Shown one piece after another: positions 56,755 through 64,000 of a DNA stretch of 64,000 nt. Under the pieces are notes generated by a model that had not been told where the DNA came from, made no database searches, and was given only the letters and a program-made list of their open reading frames with translations. The position numbers and the translations under genes are program-made. The stretch lies in NCBI RefSeq assembly GCF_028882275.1, contig NZ_JARBUT010000021.1, forward strand, positions 53,363 through 117,362. The letters run 5' to 3'. Numbering within the stretch: the stretch's first letter is position 1; every line of letters starts with the position of its first letter. The stretch is from Nocardiopsis sp. N85. Lineage in GTDB: Bacteria > Actinomycetota > Actinomycetes > Streptosporangiales > Streptosporangiaceae.

Positions 56755-58123
56755 GCAGTACCTCCACAACCCCGACGCGCGTGTCGGTGTCGACTCTGAT
56801 CAGCGGGACCTCGTCGTCCCCGGTCTCCCGGACCGGTCCGTAGTCCTCCTCGAACGTCGCGGAGAGGCCGGAGCGCTCACCCGCCGAACCCCCCTCGTCC
56901 CCGGCCGGGGCGGGACCCTGGAGCACACCCGCGCCGAACGTCGCGGTCAACTCCACCCGGGCGTCGTCGGGCAGTACCAGCAGCACCCTGCCCGCGCCGA
57001 CCCCCGCCGACACGTCCACGCTCTCCCCGGGTTCCAGGTCCTCCAACGCGGTCAGGTCCACGGTCACGTCGCCCACCGTCAACCGGTGATCCCCGGCCTC
57101 GGCCGCCGCGACCGTCGTCGGCCGCCACACCTCCTCGCCGATCCGCATCCGGGTCACGTCCACCGTGGACACCGTCACCAGCGCCAGCGTCAACAGCACC
57201 CCCAAGAACCCCAGCCCGCGCGGATTGCCGACCCAGGTGCCGACCACCGCGAACAGACCGACGAGCCCCAGCCCCCCGGCCAGGAAGAACACACCCGTCT
57301 CGGGCCCCAGCAGCAACCGCGCCGTGTCGGCGCTCCACAGGGACGACGTCCTCTCGAACACGATGATCGGCGCCAGCACGGCGGCCGCGACCAGGGTCCA
57401 CAACGCGCACGACCCCAACGGGAAACCCCGTCGGCACGCCTGGTCCCCGGAGGGCTCCGGCCGCCCGGCGGCGTCCCCGGGCCCCTCGTCCTCCTCGTCG
57501 CCGCCCGGACCCGGCTCGCCGCCGCGCAACGTGCGCTCCGCCACCACCGCCAGGTCCACCGGCCCCGCCGGAGCCGAGGCCCACGGCTGCGCCGGGTTGT
57601 AATACGTCGGAACCGGCCCCGGAACGGGCGGCTGCGGCGGCGGCCGCTTGGCGCGCAACTCCTCGCCCAGACCGGTGAGCGAGGTCCGCAGATCCACCCC
57701 TCGTCCGCGCGCCGCCAGTACGCCCAGCACCAGCGGCACCGCCAACACCAACGTCGACCAGCCGAACCCGCCGACCAGACTGAACGCCGTCGCCACCGCC
57801 AGACCCAACGCCAACAGCTTCAACACCGCCCGGGACGGGATGCCCCGGTCGAGCATCTGCTCGATGGTCGCCGGACCGCCCTGGGCGTCGCGCATCAACA
57901 TCCACGCGGAGAGGTACAACAGCACACCCGTGCCCCCGGCGAACGCGGTCAGCGCGAACGCCGCACGCCACACCACGGGGTCGACATCGGTGTAGTGCCC
58001 CAGACCCGCGCACACACCGGCGAGGACCCGATCACCGTCCGCCTTGCGCAACTCCCGGACGGGCGTCGGGTCCGCGCTCGGCCCCGGCGCACCGGAGCCC
58101 TGGGGGACAGGTCCCTCACTCAT
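56741..58123 (-). CDS. PspC-domain membrane protein with LiaF/toast-rack-like C-terminus
   Basis: 460 residues from ATG 58123. PspC domain at ~25-85: RKADGDRVLAGVCAGLGHYT, DPVVWRAAFALTAFAGG. Then further membrane segments and a C-terminal ~130-residue beta-rich part (VTVDLTALEDLEPGESVDVS, GRVLLVLPDDARVELTATFG), reminiscent of the LiaF/toast_rack fold. Such proteins accompany PspC-type kinases in envelope stress responses. It is divergent from the PspC-kinase gene at 58331, sharing a 207-bp promoter region. Confidence 0.85.
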   Translation of the reverse strand: MSEGPVPQGSGAPGPSADPTPVRELRKADGDRVLAGVCAGLGHYTDVDPVVWRAAFALTAFAGGTGVLLYLSAWMLMRDAQGGPATIEQMLDRGIPSRAVLKLLALGLAVATAFSLVGGFGWSTLVLAVPLVLGVLAARGRGVDLRTSLTGLGEELRAKRPPPQPPVPGPVPTYYNPAQPWASAPAGPVDLAVVAERTLRGGEPGPGGDEEDEGPGDAAGRPEPSGDQACRRGFPLGSCALWTLVAAAVLAPIIVFERTSSLWSADTARLLLGPETGVFFLAGGLGLVGLFAVVGTWVGNPRGLGFLGVLLTLALVTVSTVDVTRMRIGEEVWRPTTVAAAEAGDHRLTVGDVTVDLTALEDLEPGESVDVSAGVGAGRVLLVLPDDARVELTATFGAGVLQGPAPAGDEGGSAGERSGLSATFEEDYGPVRETGDDEVPLIRVDTDTRVGVVEVLHGEA

Positions 58124-58330
58124 GGTCACTCACCGCACTCTCCTCACACACCCATGGTCACCCGAAGCGTCGACCAGGGGAATCCGGGACGACCCTGACA
58201 CCACCCTGACCACGGACCAGGGCACGTCCGGGGGGCGCACCCCGATGTCCGCCGCCCGCCGCCCGGTGCATGCTGGTACGGCGGGGGCACCCGTGCGCCC
58301 CGCACACCATCACGCGCACGGACGGAAGTC

Positions 58331-59569
58331 ATGGACAACGGAAGCGGTGATCGGCCGGTGACGAGCACGGTCGCGGACACCCCGCGACTCACCCGCGCGG
58401 TCGACGGACGACTCCTCGGCGGTGTCGCGGCGGGCCTGGCCCGCCACCTGGGCCTGGATCCCATCGTCGTCCGGCTCGCCTTCATGGCCCTGGCCGTCGG
58501 CGGTATCGGCATCGCCGTCTACGTCGCCCTGTTCTTCTTCGTTCCCGCCGAGACCGCCGAACGGGAGAGCGACCCCGAGGCCAGGACCGCCGACAACCGG
58601 CGCAAGGGCCGCGACATCTCCCAGCTCGTCGCCTACCTGGGCCTGGCCGCCGGGCTCGGCTTCCTCTTCCTGCTCTTCGGCGGCGTCTTCGACCCGCTCC
58701 TGTGGTTCGTCGTGTTCGGCACCCTGGGCGGCGTCATCCTGTGGCAGCAGGCCAACCCCAACCAGCGCGACGAATGGATGACCAGCACCGTCGGCCGGGG
58801 CGGCGGCAAGGGACTCATGCGGGCCGGCGCCGGAGTGCTCCTCGTCGTCATCGGCGTCATCGGGTTCCTGATCTTCCAGGAACAACTCCAGAACGCCCGC
58901 GCCGGCCTGACCTTCGCGTTCACCCTGCTCGCCGGCGTCTCGCTCATCGTCGCCCCCTGGATCATCGGCCTCATCCGCGAACGCGACGCCGAACGCCGCG
59001 AACGCATCCGCAACGCCGAACGCGCCGAGCTCGCCGCCCACATCCACGACTCCGTCCTGCACACCCTCACCCTCATCCAGCGCCGCGCCGATGACGCCCG
59101 CGAGGTCCAACGCCTCGCCCGGGTCCAGGAACGCGCCCTGCGCAGCTGGCTCTACCAGCGACCCGCCGACGCCGAGACCACCGTCTCCCCGGCCCTGGAA
59201 CGCGTCGCCGCCGAGGTCGAGGAGGAGCACGGCGTACCCATCGACGTGGTGTGCGTGGGCGACTGTCCGGTCGACGACGGACTGCACGCCATGCTCCGCG
59301 CCGCCCGCGAGGCCATGGTCAACGCCTCCAAGTACGCCGGCACCGACACCATCTCCGTGTTCGGCGAGGTCGAACCGGAGGAGGTCCTGGTGTTCGTGCG
59401 CGACCGGGGCGCCGGATTCGACCTCGACGACGTCCCCGAGGACCGCATGGGCGTGCGCGGCTCCATCCTGGGCCGGATGGACCGCCACGGCGGATCCGCG
59501 CGCATCCGCACCGCTCCCGGCGAGGGCACCGAGGTGCAGTTGCGCATGCCCCGCATTCCCCAGATGTAG
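58331..59569 (+). CDS. PspC-domain sensor histidine kinase
   Basis: 412 residues. PspC domain at ~18-75 (RAVDGRLLGGVAAGLARHLG, DPIVVRLAFMALAVGG), three or four membrane segments to ~215, then a HisKA_3 dimerisation domain with His239 in LAAHIHDSVLHTL and a C-terminal ATPase (AAREAMVNASKYAGT, FVRDRGAGFDLDDVPEDRMG, GTEVQLRMP). A NarL-type kinase that would phosphorylate the LuxR-type regulator 14 bp downstream. Envelope stress sensing is inferred from PspC. Confidence 0.92.
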   Translation: MDNGSGDRPVTSTVADTPRLTRAVDGRLLGGVAAGLARHLGLDPIVVRLAFMALAVGGIGIAVYVALFFFVPAETAERESDPEARTADNRRKGRDISQLVAYLGLAAGLGFLFLLFGGVFDPLLWFVVFGTLGGVILWQQANPNQRDEWMTSTVGRGGGKGLMRAGAGVLLVVIGVIGFLIFQEQLQNARAGLTFAFTLLAGVSLIVAPWIIGLIRERDAERRERIRNAERAELAAHIHDSVLHTLTLIQRRADDAREVQRLARVQERALRSWLYQRPADAETTVSPALERVAAEVEEEHGVPIDVVCVGDCPVDDGLHAMLRAAREAMVNASKYAGTDTISVFGEVEPEEVLVFVRDRGAGFDLDDVPEDRMGVRGSILGRMDRHGGSARIRTAPGEGTEVQLRMPRIPQM

Positions 59570-59582
59570 AGGTGCCCGAGCC

Positions 59583-60275
59583 ATGGGTAGAGTTCCCGTT
59601 GTGGGAGACGACAGCAGCACGACCTTCAATGACGGTGACGCGGTTCCCCGCGTCGTGATCGTGGACGACCACCGCCTGTTCCGCAGTGGCGTCCGTGGCG
59701 AACTCGGAGACTCCGTCGAGGTGATCGGAGAGGCCGGAGACGTCGACAGCGCGGTGCACGTGATCGAACAGGCCCGGCCCGACCTGGTCCTGCTCGACGT
59801 GCACCTTCCCGGCGGCGGCGGGGTCGAGGTGCTACGCCGTGTTCTGGCCCGCCACCCGCAGATCCGCTTCCTGGCCCTGTCGGTCTCCGACGCCGCCGAG
59901 GACGTCATCGGCGTGGTCCGCGGCGGTGCCCGCGGTTACGTCACCAAGACCATCTCCGGCAAGGAACTGGCCGACGCCATCGTGCGGGTGGCCGACGGCG
60001 ACGCCGTGTTCTCCCCGCGCCTGGCCGGGTTCGTCCTGGACGCCTTCTCGGCGACCGACGCCCCGCCTGTGGACCCCGAACTGGACCGCCTCACCCAGCG
60101 CGAACGCGAGGTGCTGCGGCACATCGCCCGGGGCTACGCCTACAAGGAGGTCGCCAAGGAGCTGTTCATCTCCGTCAAGACGGTGGAGACCCACGTCTCG
60201 TCGGTGCTGCGCAAGCTCCAGCTCTCCAACCGGCACGAACTCAGCCGGTGGGCGACCGCCCGCAGACTCGTCTGA
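59583..60275 (+). CDS. LuxR-type response regulator partner of the PspC kinase
   Basis: 230 residues from ATG 59583 with AGAGGTG upstream. Receiver: VVIVDDHRLFRSGVRGEL, Asp72 in LVLLDVHLPGGGG, and the lysine in YVTKTISGKEL. LuxR helix-turn-helix: LTQREREVLRHIARGYAYKE, FISVKTVETHVSSVLRKLQL. Together with the kinase it resembles LiaRS/VraSR-type envelope stress systems. Likely target is the divergent PspC gene. Confidence 0.93.
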   Translation: MGRVPVVGDDSSTTFNDGDAVPRVVIVDDHRLFRSGVRGELGDSVEVIGEAGDVDSAVHVIEQARPDLVLLDVHLPGGGGVEVLRRVLARHPQIRFLALSVSDAAEDVIGVVRGGARGYVTKTISGKELADAIVRVADGDAVFSPRLAGFVLDAFSATDAPPVDPELDRLTQREREVLRHIARGYAYKEVAKELFISVKTVETHVSSVLRKLQLSNRHELSRWATARRLV

Positions 60276-60278
60276 GCC

Positions 60279-60302
60279 CCCCGGGGCCCGCGGGCCCCGG
60301 GG
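60279..60302. terminator. 24-bp perfect palindrome between convergent genes
   Basis: CCCCGGGGCCCG (60279-60290) is followed directly by CGGGCCCCGGGG (60291-60302). Lies between the response-regulator stop and the nucleoside hydrolase stop, so it can terminate both. Confidence 0.65.
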
Positions 60303-60318
60303 AGGCCGGTCCGCGCGG

Positions 60319-61248
60319 TCAGCGCAGCGAGTCGAGCATCCGGCCCAGGAACTCCTCCTCGGCCACGCCCGTGATCACCCGCGCCGGACGCCGTTCGTCC
60401 CCACCGGGACGCAGCCGCAGATCCGCGACGGTCATCCCGCGCGTCAGCGCGCCGGCCAGTTCCACCCGTACCGGGGCCTCGAAGGCCTCCGTCACCAGGG
60501 ACGGGTCCACCAGCACCGCCGCGGCCAACGGATCGTGCATCGCGCACTGACGCACACCGAAGATCCCCTTGTAGAAGTCGGCGTAGAAGTCCAGGAACTC
60601 CGAGGTGCGCCCGGCCTTCTCACCCGGCACCCCCTTCAGCTCCTCCAGCCACTCCGTGGTCGCCACCGTCTTCATGGTGATGTCCAACGCCACGAGGTCC
60701 AGGTCGAACCCCGCGGCGAACACCGCCTCCGCGGCCTCCGGGTCGTTGGCGATGTTGGCCTCGGCGTGCGAGGACACGTTGCCGGGCACCCGCACCGCGC
60801 CGCCCATCACGACCAGCTTGCGCACCAGACCCGGCAGTCCCGGCTCCAGCCCCAGCGCGATCGCCAGGTTGGTCAACGGGCCCACCGCCAGCACGTCCAG
60901 CTCGCCGGGGTACTCCCGGGCCAGCCGTACCAGCAGCTCCGCCGCGCTCTCCGCCACCGGCCCACCGGTGGGCGCGGGCAGTTCCACCCCGCCCAGACCG
61001 TTGTCACCGTGGACGTGCGGGGCCAACCGGGGCGACTGCACCAGCGGCCGGGACGCGCCCACCGCCACCGGGACGCCCGGTCGCCCGTACAGCTCCAAGA
61101 GCCGCAGGGCGTTGTCCGCCGTCACGTCGACGCCGCCGTTGCCGAACACCGCGCCGATGCCCACGATCTCGACCTCGGGTCGTGCGGCGAGATAGGCGAG
61201 GGCGACGGCGTCATCGATCCCCGGATCGCAGTCGACGAACACGCGCAT
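60319..61248 (-). CDS. nucleoside hydrolase (inosine/uridine-preferring type)
   Basis: 309 residues from ATG 61248. N-terminal calcium-binding cluster VDCDPGIDDAVAL is the family signature, with N-box residues in DVLAVGPLTNLAIAL, MGGAV, EANIANDPEAAEAVF, the base-proximal HDP of CAMHDPLAAAV and the C-terminal arm. Splits ribonucleosides to base and ribose for salvage. Substrate preference unknown. Divergent from pcrA. Confidence 0.92.
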   Translation of the reverse strand: MRVFVDCDPGIDDAVALAYLAARPEVEIVGIGAVFGNGGVDVTADNALRLLELYGRPGVPVAVGASRPLVQSPRLAPHVHGDNGLGGVELPAPTGGPVAESAAELLVRLAREYPGELDVLAVGPLTNLAIALGLEPGLPGLVRKLVVMGGAVRVPGNVSSHAEANIANDPEAAEAVFAAGFDLDLVALDITMKTVATTEWLEELKGVPGEKAGRTSEFLDFYADFYKGIFGVRQCAMHDPLAAAVLVDPSLVTEAFEAPVRVELAGALTRGMTVADLRLRPGGDERRPARVITGVAEEEFLGRMLDSLR

Positions 61249-61408
61249 GATGTGGAGACCCCCCGAACAAGAGTGACGGCCCCCGCTCACACGAGGGCCC
61301 GGAACAGAGAAACAGACTAAACCGGACGAACATCCGATCCGGCCGCGAAGCACCGTGAGCCGGCGGTGGCGGGCGGTGTTGTCGCCCGACGGTCGTAACC
61401 TGGAACCC

Positions 61409-63745
61409 GTGTCCTCCCAAGAGCAGCTTCTCGAAGGTCTGAACGGTCCGCAGCGCGAGGCGGTCACCCACGGCGGCGGCCCGCTCCTCATCGTGGCGGG
61501 CGCCGGGTCGGGCAAGACCCGCGTCCTCACCCACCGCATCGCGTATCTGATGGCGGCCCGGGGGGTGCGTCCCGGAGAGATCCTCGCGATCACGTTCACC
61601 AACAAGGCCGCCGCCGAGATGCGCGAGCGCATCTCGGCCCTCCTCGGGGCCCGGGCCGCGGCCAGCATGTGGACCATGACCTTCCACTCGGCGTGCGTGC
61701 GCATCCTGCGCCGGGAGGCGCACCGTCTCGGTTACCCGAGCGGGTTCACCATCTACGACTCCGCCGACTCCGCGCGGCTCATGCAGCTCGTCTGCAAGGA
61801 GATGGACCTGGACCCCAAGCGGTTCCCGCCCAAGTCCTTCTCCGCCCAGATCTCCAACCTCAAGAACGAACTGGTCGACTACGACACGTTCGCCGAGCAG
61901 GCCCAGACCGAGCAGGAGAAGAAGCTCGCCGAGGCCTACAAGCTGTACCAGCGCCGTCTGCACGAGGCCGGCGCCATGGACTTCGACGACCTCATCATGG
62001 TCACGGTCAACCTGCTCCAGATGTTCCCGGACGTGGCCGAGCACTACCGGCGCCGTTTCCGGCACGTCATGGTCGACGAGTACCAGGACACCAACCACGC
62101 CCAGTACGTGTTCATCCGCCAACTGGTCGGCGTGGAGAGCGACCCCGACACCGCGGTCGTCCCGCCCTCCGAGCTGTGCGTGGTCGGTGACGCCGACCAG
62201 TCCATCTACGCGTTCCGGGGCGCGACCATCCGCAACATCCTGGAGTTCGAACGCGACTTCCCGAACGCGCGCACGATCCTCCTGGAGCAGAACTACCGCT
62301 CCACCCAGACGATCCTGTCGGCGGCCAACGCCGTCATCGAGCGCAACGAGGGACGGCCCGCGAAGAACCTGTGGTCGGAACAGGGCCAGGGCACGCCCAT
62401 CGTCGGTTACGTCGCCGACAACGAACACGACGAGGCCGCGTTCGTCGTCGGGGAGATCGACCAGCTCACCGACGACGGCTCGATCACCCCGAGCCAGGTC
62501 GCGGTGTTCTACCGCACCAACGCCCAGTCCCGGGTCTTCGAGGACGTGTTCATCCGGATGGGCCTGCCGTACAAGATCGTCGGCGGAGTGCGCTTCTACG
62601 AGCGCAAGGAGATCCGCGACATCCTCGCCTACCTGCGGGTCCTGGCCAACCCGGAGGACACCGTCAGCCTGCGGCGCATCCTCAACGTTCCCAAGCGCGG
62701 CATCGGCGCCCGCGCCGAGGAGTCCCTCGAACTGTTCGCCGCCCGCGAGCGCATCACGTTCGCCCGGGCCCTGCGCCGGGTCGAGGAGGTGCCGGCGATG
62801 GCGACCCGCTCGGTCAACGCGGTCCGCAACTTCACCGCGCTCCTGGACGAACTCGCCGCGGGGGTCCCCGGATCCACCCCGTCGCAGATCGTGGAGATGG
62901 TGCTGGCCAAGACCGGGTACCTGTCCGAACTCACCGAGTCCAAGGACATCCAGGACGAGAGCCGGGTGGAGAACCTGGAGGAGTTCGTGGACGTGGCCCG
63001 GGAGTTCGAGAACACCTTCTCCGCGCTGCTGGAGGACGAGGCGGCCCTGGAGGGGGAGGAGGGGCCGGGAACGGTCGAGGAGGCCGAGCCCACCCTGGTG
63101 GACTTCCTGGAACGGATCTCCCTGGTGGCCGACACCGACCAGCTCCCGGACGCCGATGCCGAGGGCGGGGTGGTCACCCTGATGACCCTGCACTCCGCCA
63201 AGGGGCTGGAGTTCCCCGTCGTGTTCCTGACGGGGTTGGAGGACGGTGTGTTCCCGCACATGCGGACCCTGGGCGACAAGACCCAGCTGGAGGAGGAGCG
63301 CCGTCTGGCGTACGTGGGCCTGACCCGGGCCGAACGCCTCCTCTACGTGAGCCGCGCCGCCGTGCGCAGCGCCTGGGGCAGCCCGTCGTACAACCCGGCG
63401 TCCCGGTTCCTGGACGAGATCCCGCCGTCGCTGGTCGATTGGCGCCGGGGCGAGGCCACGGTGCTGAGCGCCCCGCCCGGTCGCGGCATCGGCGGGGCCC
63501 GCCGCGGCTCGGGCTTCGGCGGGGAGGGTTTCGGGAGCACCTTCGGGAGCAGGAAGGCCGCCGCGCGCACGACCGAGGCGCCGTCCCTGAGCGTGGGCGA
63601 CCTGGTCAACCACGACTCGTTCGGCATGGGCCGGGTCCAACTCGTGGAGGGCACGGGGGACAAGACCAAGGCCCGCGTCGACTTCGGCGCGGACATCGGC
63701 GAGAAGGACTTCCTGGTCAAGTACGCCCCGATCGAGAAGCTCTGA
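61409..63745 (+). CDS. pcrA: ATP-dependent DNA helicase PcrA/UvrD
   Basis: 778 residues from GTG 61409. Superfamily 1 3'-5' helicase motifs: Q motif LNGPQREAVTH, Walker A VAGAGSGKTRVLTHR, FTNKAAAEMRER, motif II VMVDEYQDTNHAQY, VVGDADQSIYAFRGA, QNYRSTQ, VVTLMTLHSAKGLEFPVVFL and EERRLAYVGLTRAER. The C-terminal ~40 residues (SLSVGDLVNHDSFGMGRVQL) are the RNA-polymerase-interacting Tudor-like fold of PcrA. Works in repair and replication-transcription conflicts. TAACCT seven bases before the GTG suggests a leaderless transcript; an earlier GTG at 61355 is less likely. Confidence 0.96.
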   Translation: MSSQEQLLEGLNGPQREAVTHGGGPLLIVAGAGSGKTRVLTHRIAYLMAARGVRPGEILAITFTNKAAAEMRERISALLGARAAASMWTMTFHSACVRILRREAHRLGYPSGFTIYDSADSARLMQLVCKEMDLDPKRFPPKSFSAQISNLKNELVDYDTFAEQAQTEQEKKLAEAYKLYQRRLHEAGAMDFDDLIMVTVNLLQMFPDVAEHYRRRFRHVMVDEYQDTNHAQYVFIRQLVGVESDPDTAVVPPSELCVVGDADQSIYAFRGATIRNILEFERDFPNARTILLEQNYRSTQTILSAANAVIERNEGRPAKNLWSEQGQGTPIVGYVADNEHDEAAFVVGEIDQLTDDGSITPSQVAVFYRTNAQSRVFEDVFIRMGLPYKIVGGVRFYERKEIRDILAYLRVLANPEDTVSLRRILNVPKRGIGARAEESLELFAARERITFARALRRVEEVPAMATRSVNAVRNFTALLDELAAGVPGSTPSQIVEMVLAKTGYLSELTESKDIQDESRVENLEEFVDVAREFENTFSALLEDEAALEGEEGPGTVEEAEPTLVDFLERISLVADTDQLPDADAEGGVVTLMTLHSAKGLEFPVVFLTGLEDGVFPHMRTLGDKTQLEEERRLAYVGLTRAERLLYVSRAAVRSAWGSPSYNPASRFLDEIPPSLVDWRRGEATVLSAPPGRGIGGARRGSGFGGEGFGSTFGSRKAAARTTEAPSLSVGDLVNHDSFGMGRVQLVEGTGDKTKARVDFGADIGEKDFLVKYAPIEKL

Positions 63746-63778
63746 TCCGCCGGATTCGGGGGATCGAAGCCGAGACCT

Positions 63779-63816
63779 GAGGCCCACAAGGAGTTCTGTG
63801 GGCCTCTGTCGTTTTT
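63779..63816 (+). terminator. intrinsic terminator after pcrA
   Basis: GAGGCCCACA (63779-63788) pairs perfectly with TGTGGGCCTC (63797-63806), followed by TGTCGTTTTT. The clearest Rho-independent terminator of the window. Confidence 0.9.
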
Positions 63817-63962
63817 GTCCGCTGGCTGTAAGGCACGACACGGGCAAGGATCGGCGAACACGTCACGAGCACTCCCCGAGAGGGGTAGTGTTGGCCAAGA
63901 CCGAGCGAGCCGGACGCGATCACGCGGACGGGCCGGTCCACCTCCCTTCCGAAGTTCACCGG

Positions 63963-63991
63963 TTCGAAGCACCGCTTCGACCATGTAAACT
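63963..63991 (+). promoter_or_regulatory. promoter candidate for a gene beyond the right edge
   Basis: TTCGAA (63963-63968) and TAAACT (63986-63991) are separated by 17 bases. They overlap TCGAAGC-acc-GCTTCGA (63964-63980), a perfect inverted repeat that could be an operator. The stretch 63817-64000 has no gene. Confidence 0.35.
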
Positions 63992-64000
63992 CGGTCGGGT

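Overview
This 64 kb window comes from the chromosome of a very GC-rich actinomycete. Most codons end in G or C, GTG and TTG starts are common, and WhiB, Rpf, DUF397/DUF5753 and MprAB-type proteins are all present. The gene content (ectABC joined to ehuBCDA, an OsaAB-like osmosensing pair, ppk-mutT1, rpfB-rsmA) suggests a filamentous Streptosporangiales or Streptomyces relative; a Nocardiopsis-like host is my best guess but is not proven. No rRNA, tRNA, insertion sequence or integrase was seen.

Layout. 1-5.5 kb: end of a methyltransferase/DCC-domain gene, a PrsW-like membrane protein, a DUF5994-STAS protein translationally coupled to a fatty acid desaturase, and a GNAT enzyme. 5.5-10 kb is the accessory stretch: a DUF5753 regulator plus DUF397 protein, facing a run of small unknown genes across an operator-like region, then a 53-residue peptide, a methyltransferase, a zinc-ribbon microprotein, a coding remnant and a cas-less type I-E-like CRISPR array of four intact repeats. 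10-19 kb: cytoplasmic molybdopterin S/N-oxide reductase, CoA-ester lyase, MprAB-like two-component system, glycosyltransferase, HtrA-type protease.

19-33 kb is a dense signalling block: a DesR-like regulator, a HATPase-GAF-SpoIIE phosphatase (OsaC-like), a giant poly-HAMP hybrid kinase (OsaA-like), its coupled regulator (OsaB-like), PAS/GAF, GAF-ANTAR, STAS and MEDS-HATPase proteins, and a second glycosyltransferase. 33-36 kb: PP2C phosphatase, CopC-type copper protein with a membrane partner, and a WhiB-family protein. 36.8-42.9 kb: ectoine synthesis (ectABC) followed by ectoine uptake (ehuBCDA), without ectD. The osmosensing and osmolyte genes within 20 kb of each other make osmotic adaptation the main theme.

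43-64 kb: a CPBP-family protein that has lost catalytic residues, ppk-mutT1, a secreted histidine-rich peptide, an M50 peptidase, a STAS protein, a phosphatase-fold membrane protein, a CaiB-type CoA transferase/racemase, rpfB-rsmA, a divergent PspC system (membrane protein versus PspC-kinase plus LuxR regulator), a nucleoside hydrolase and the helicase pcrA. Several convergent gene pairs are separated by strong GC hairpins that can serve both strands.
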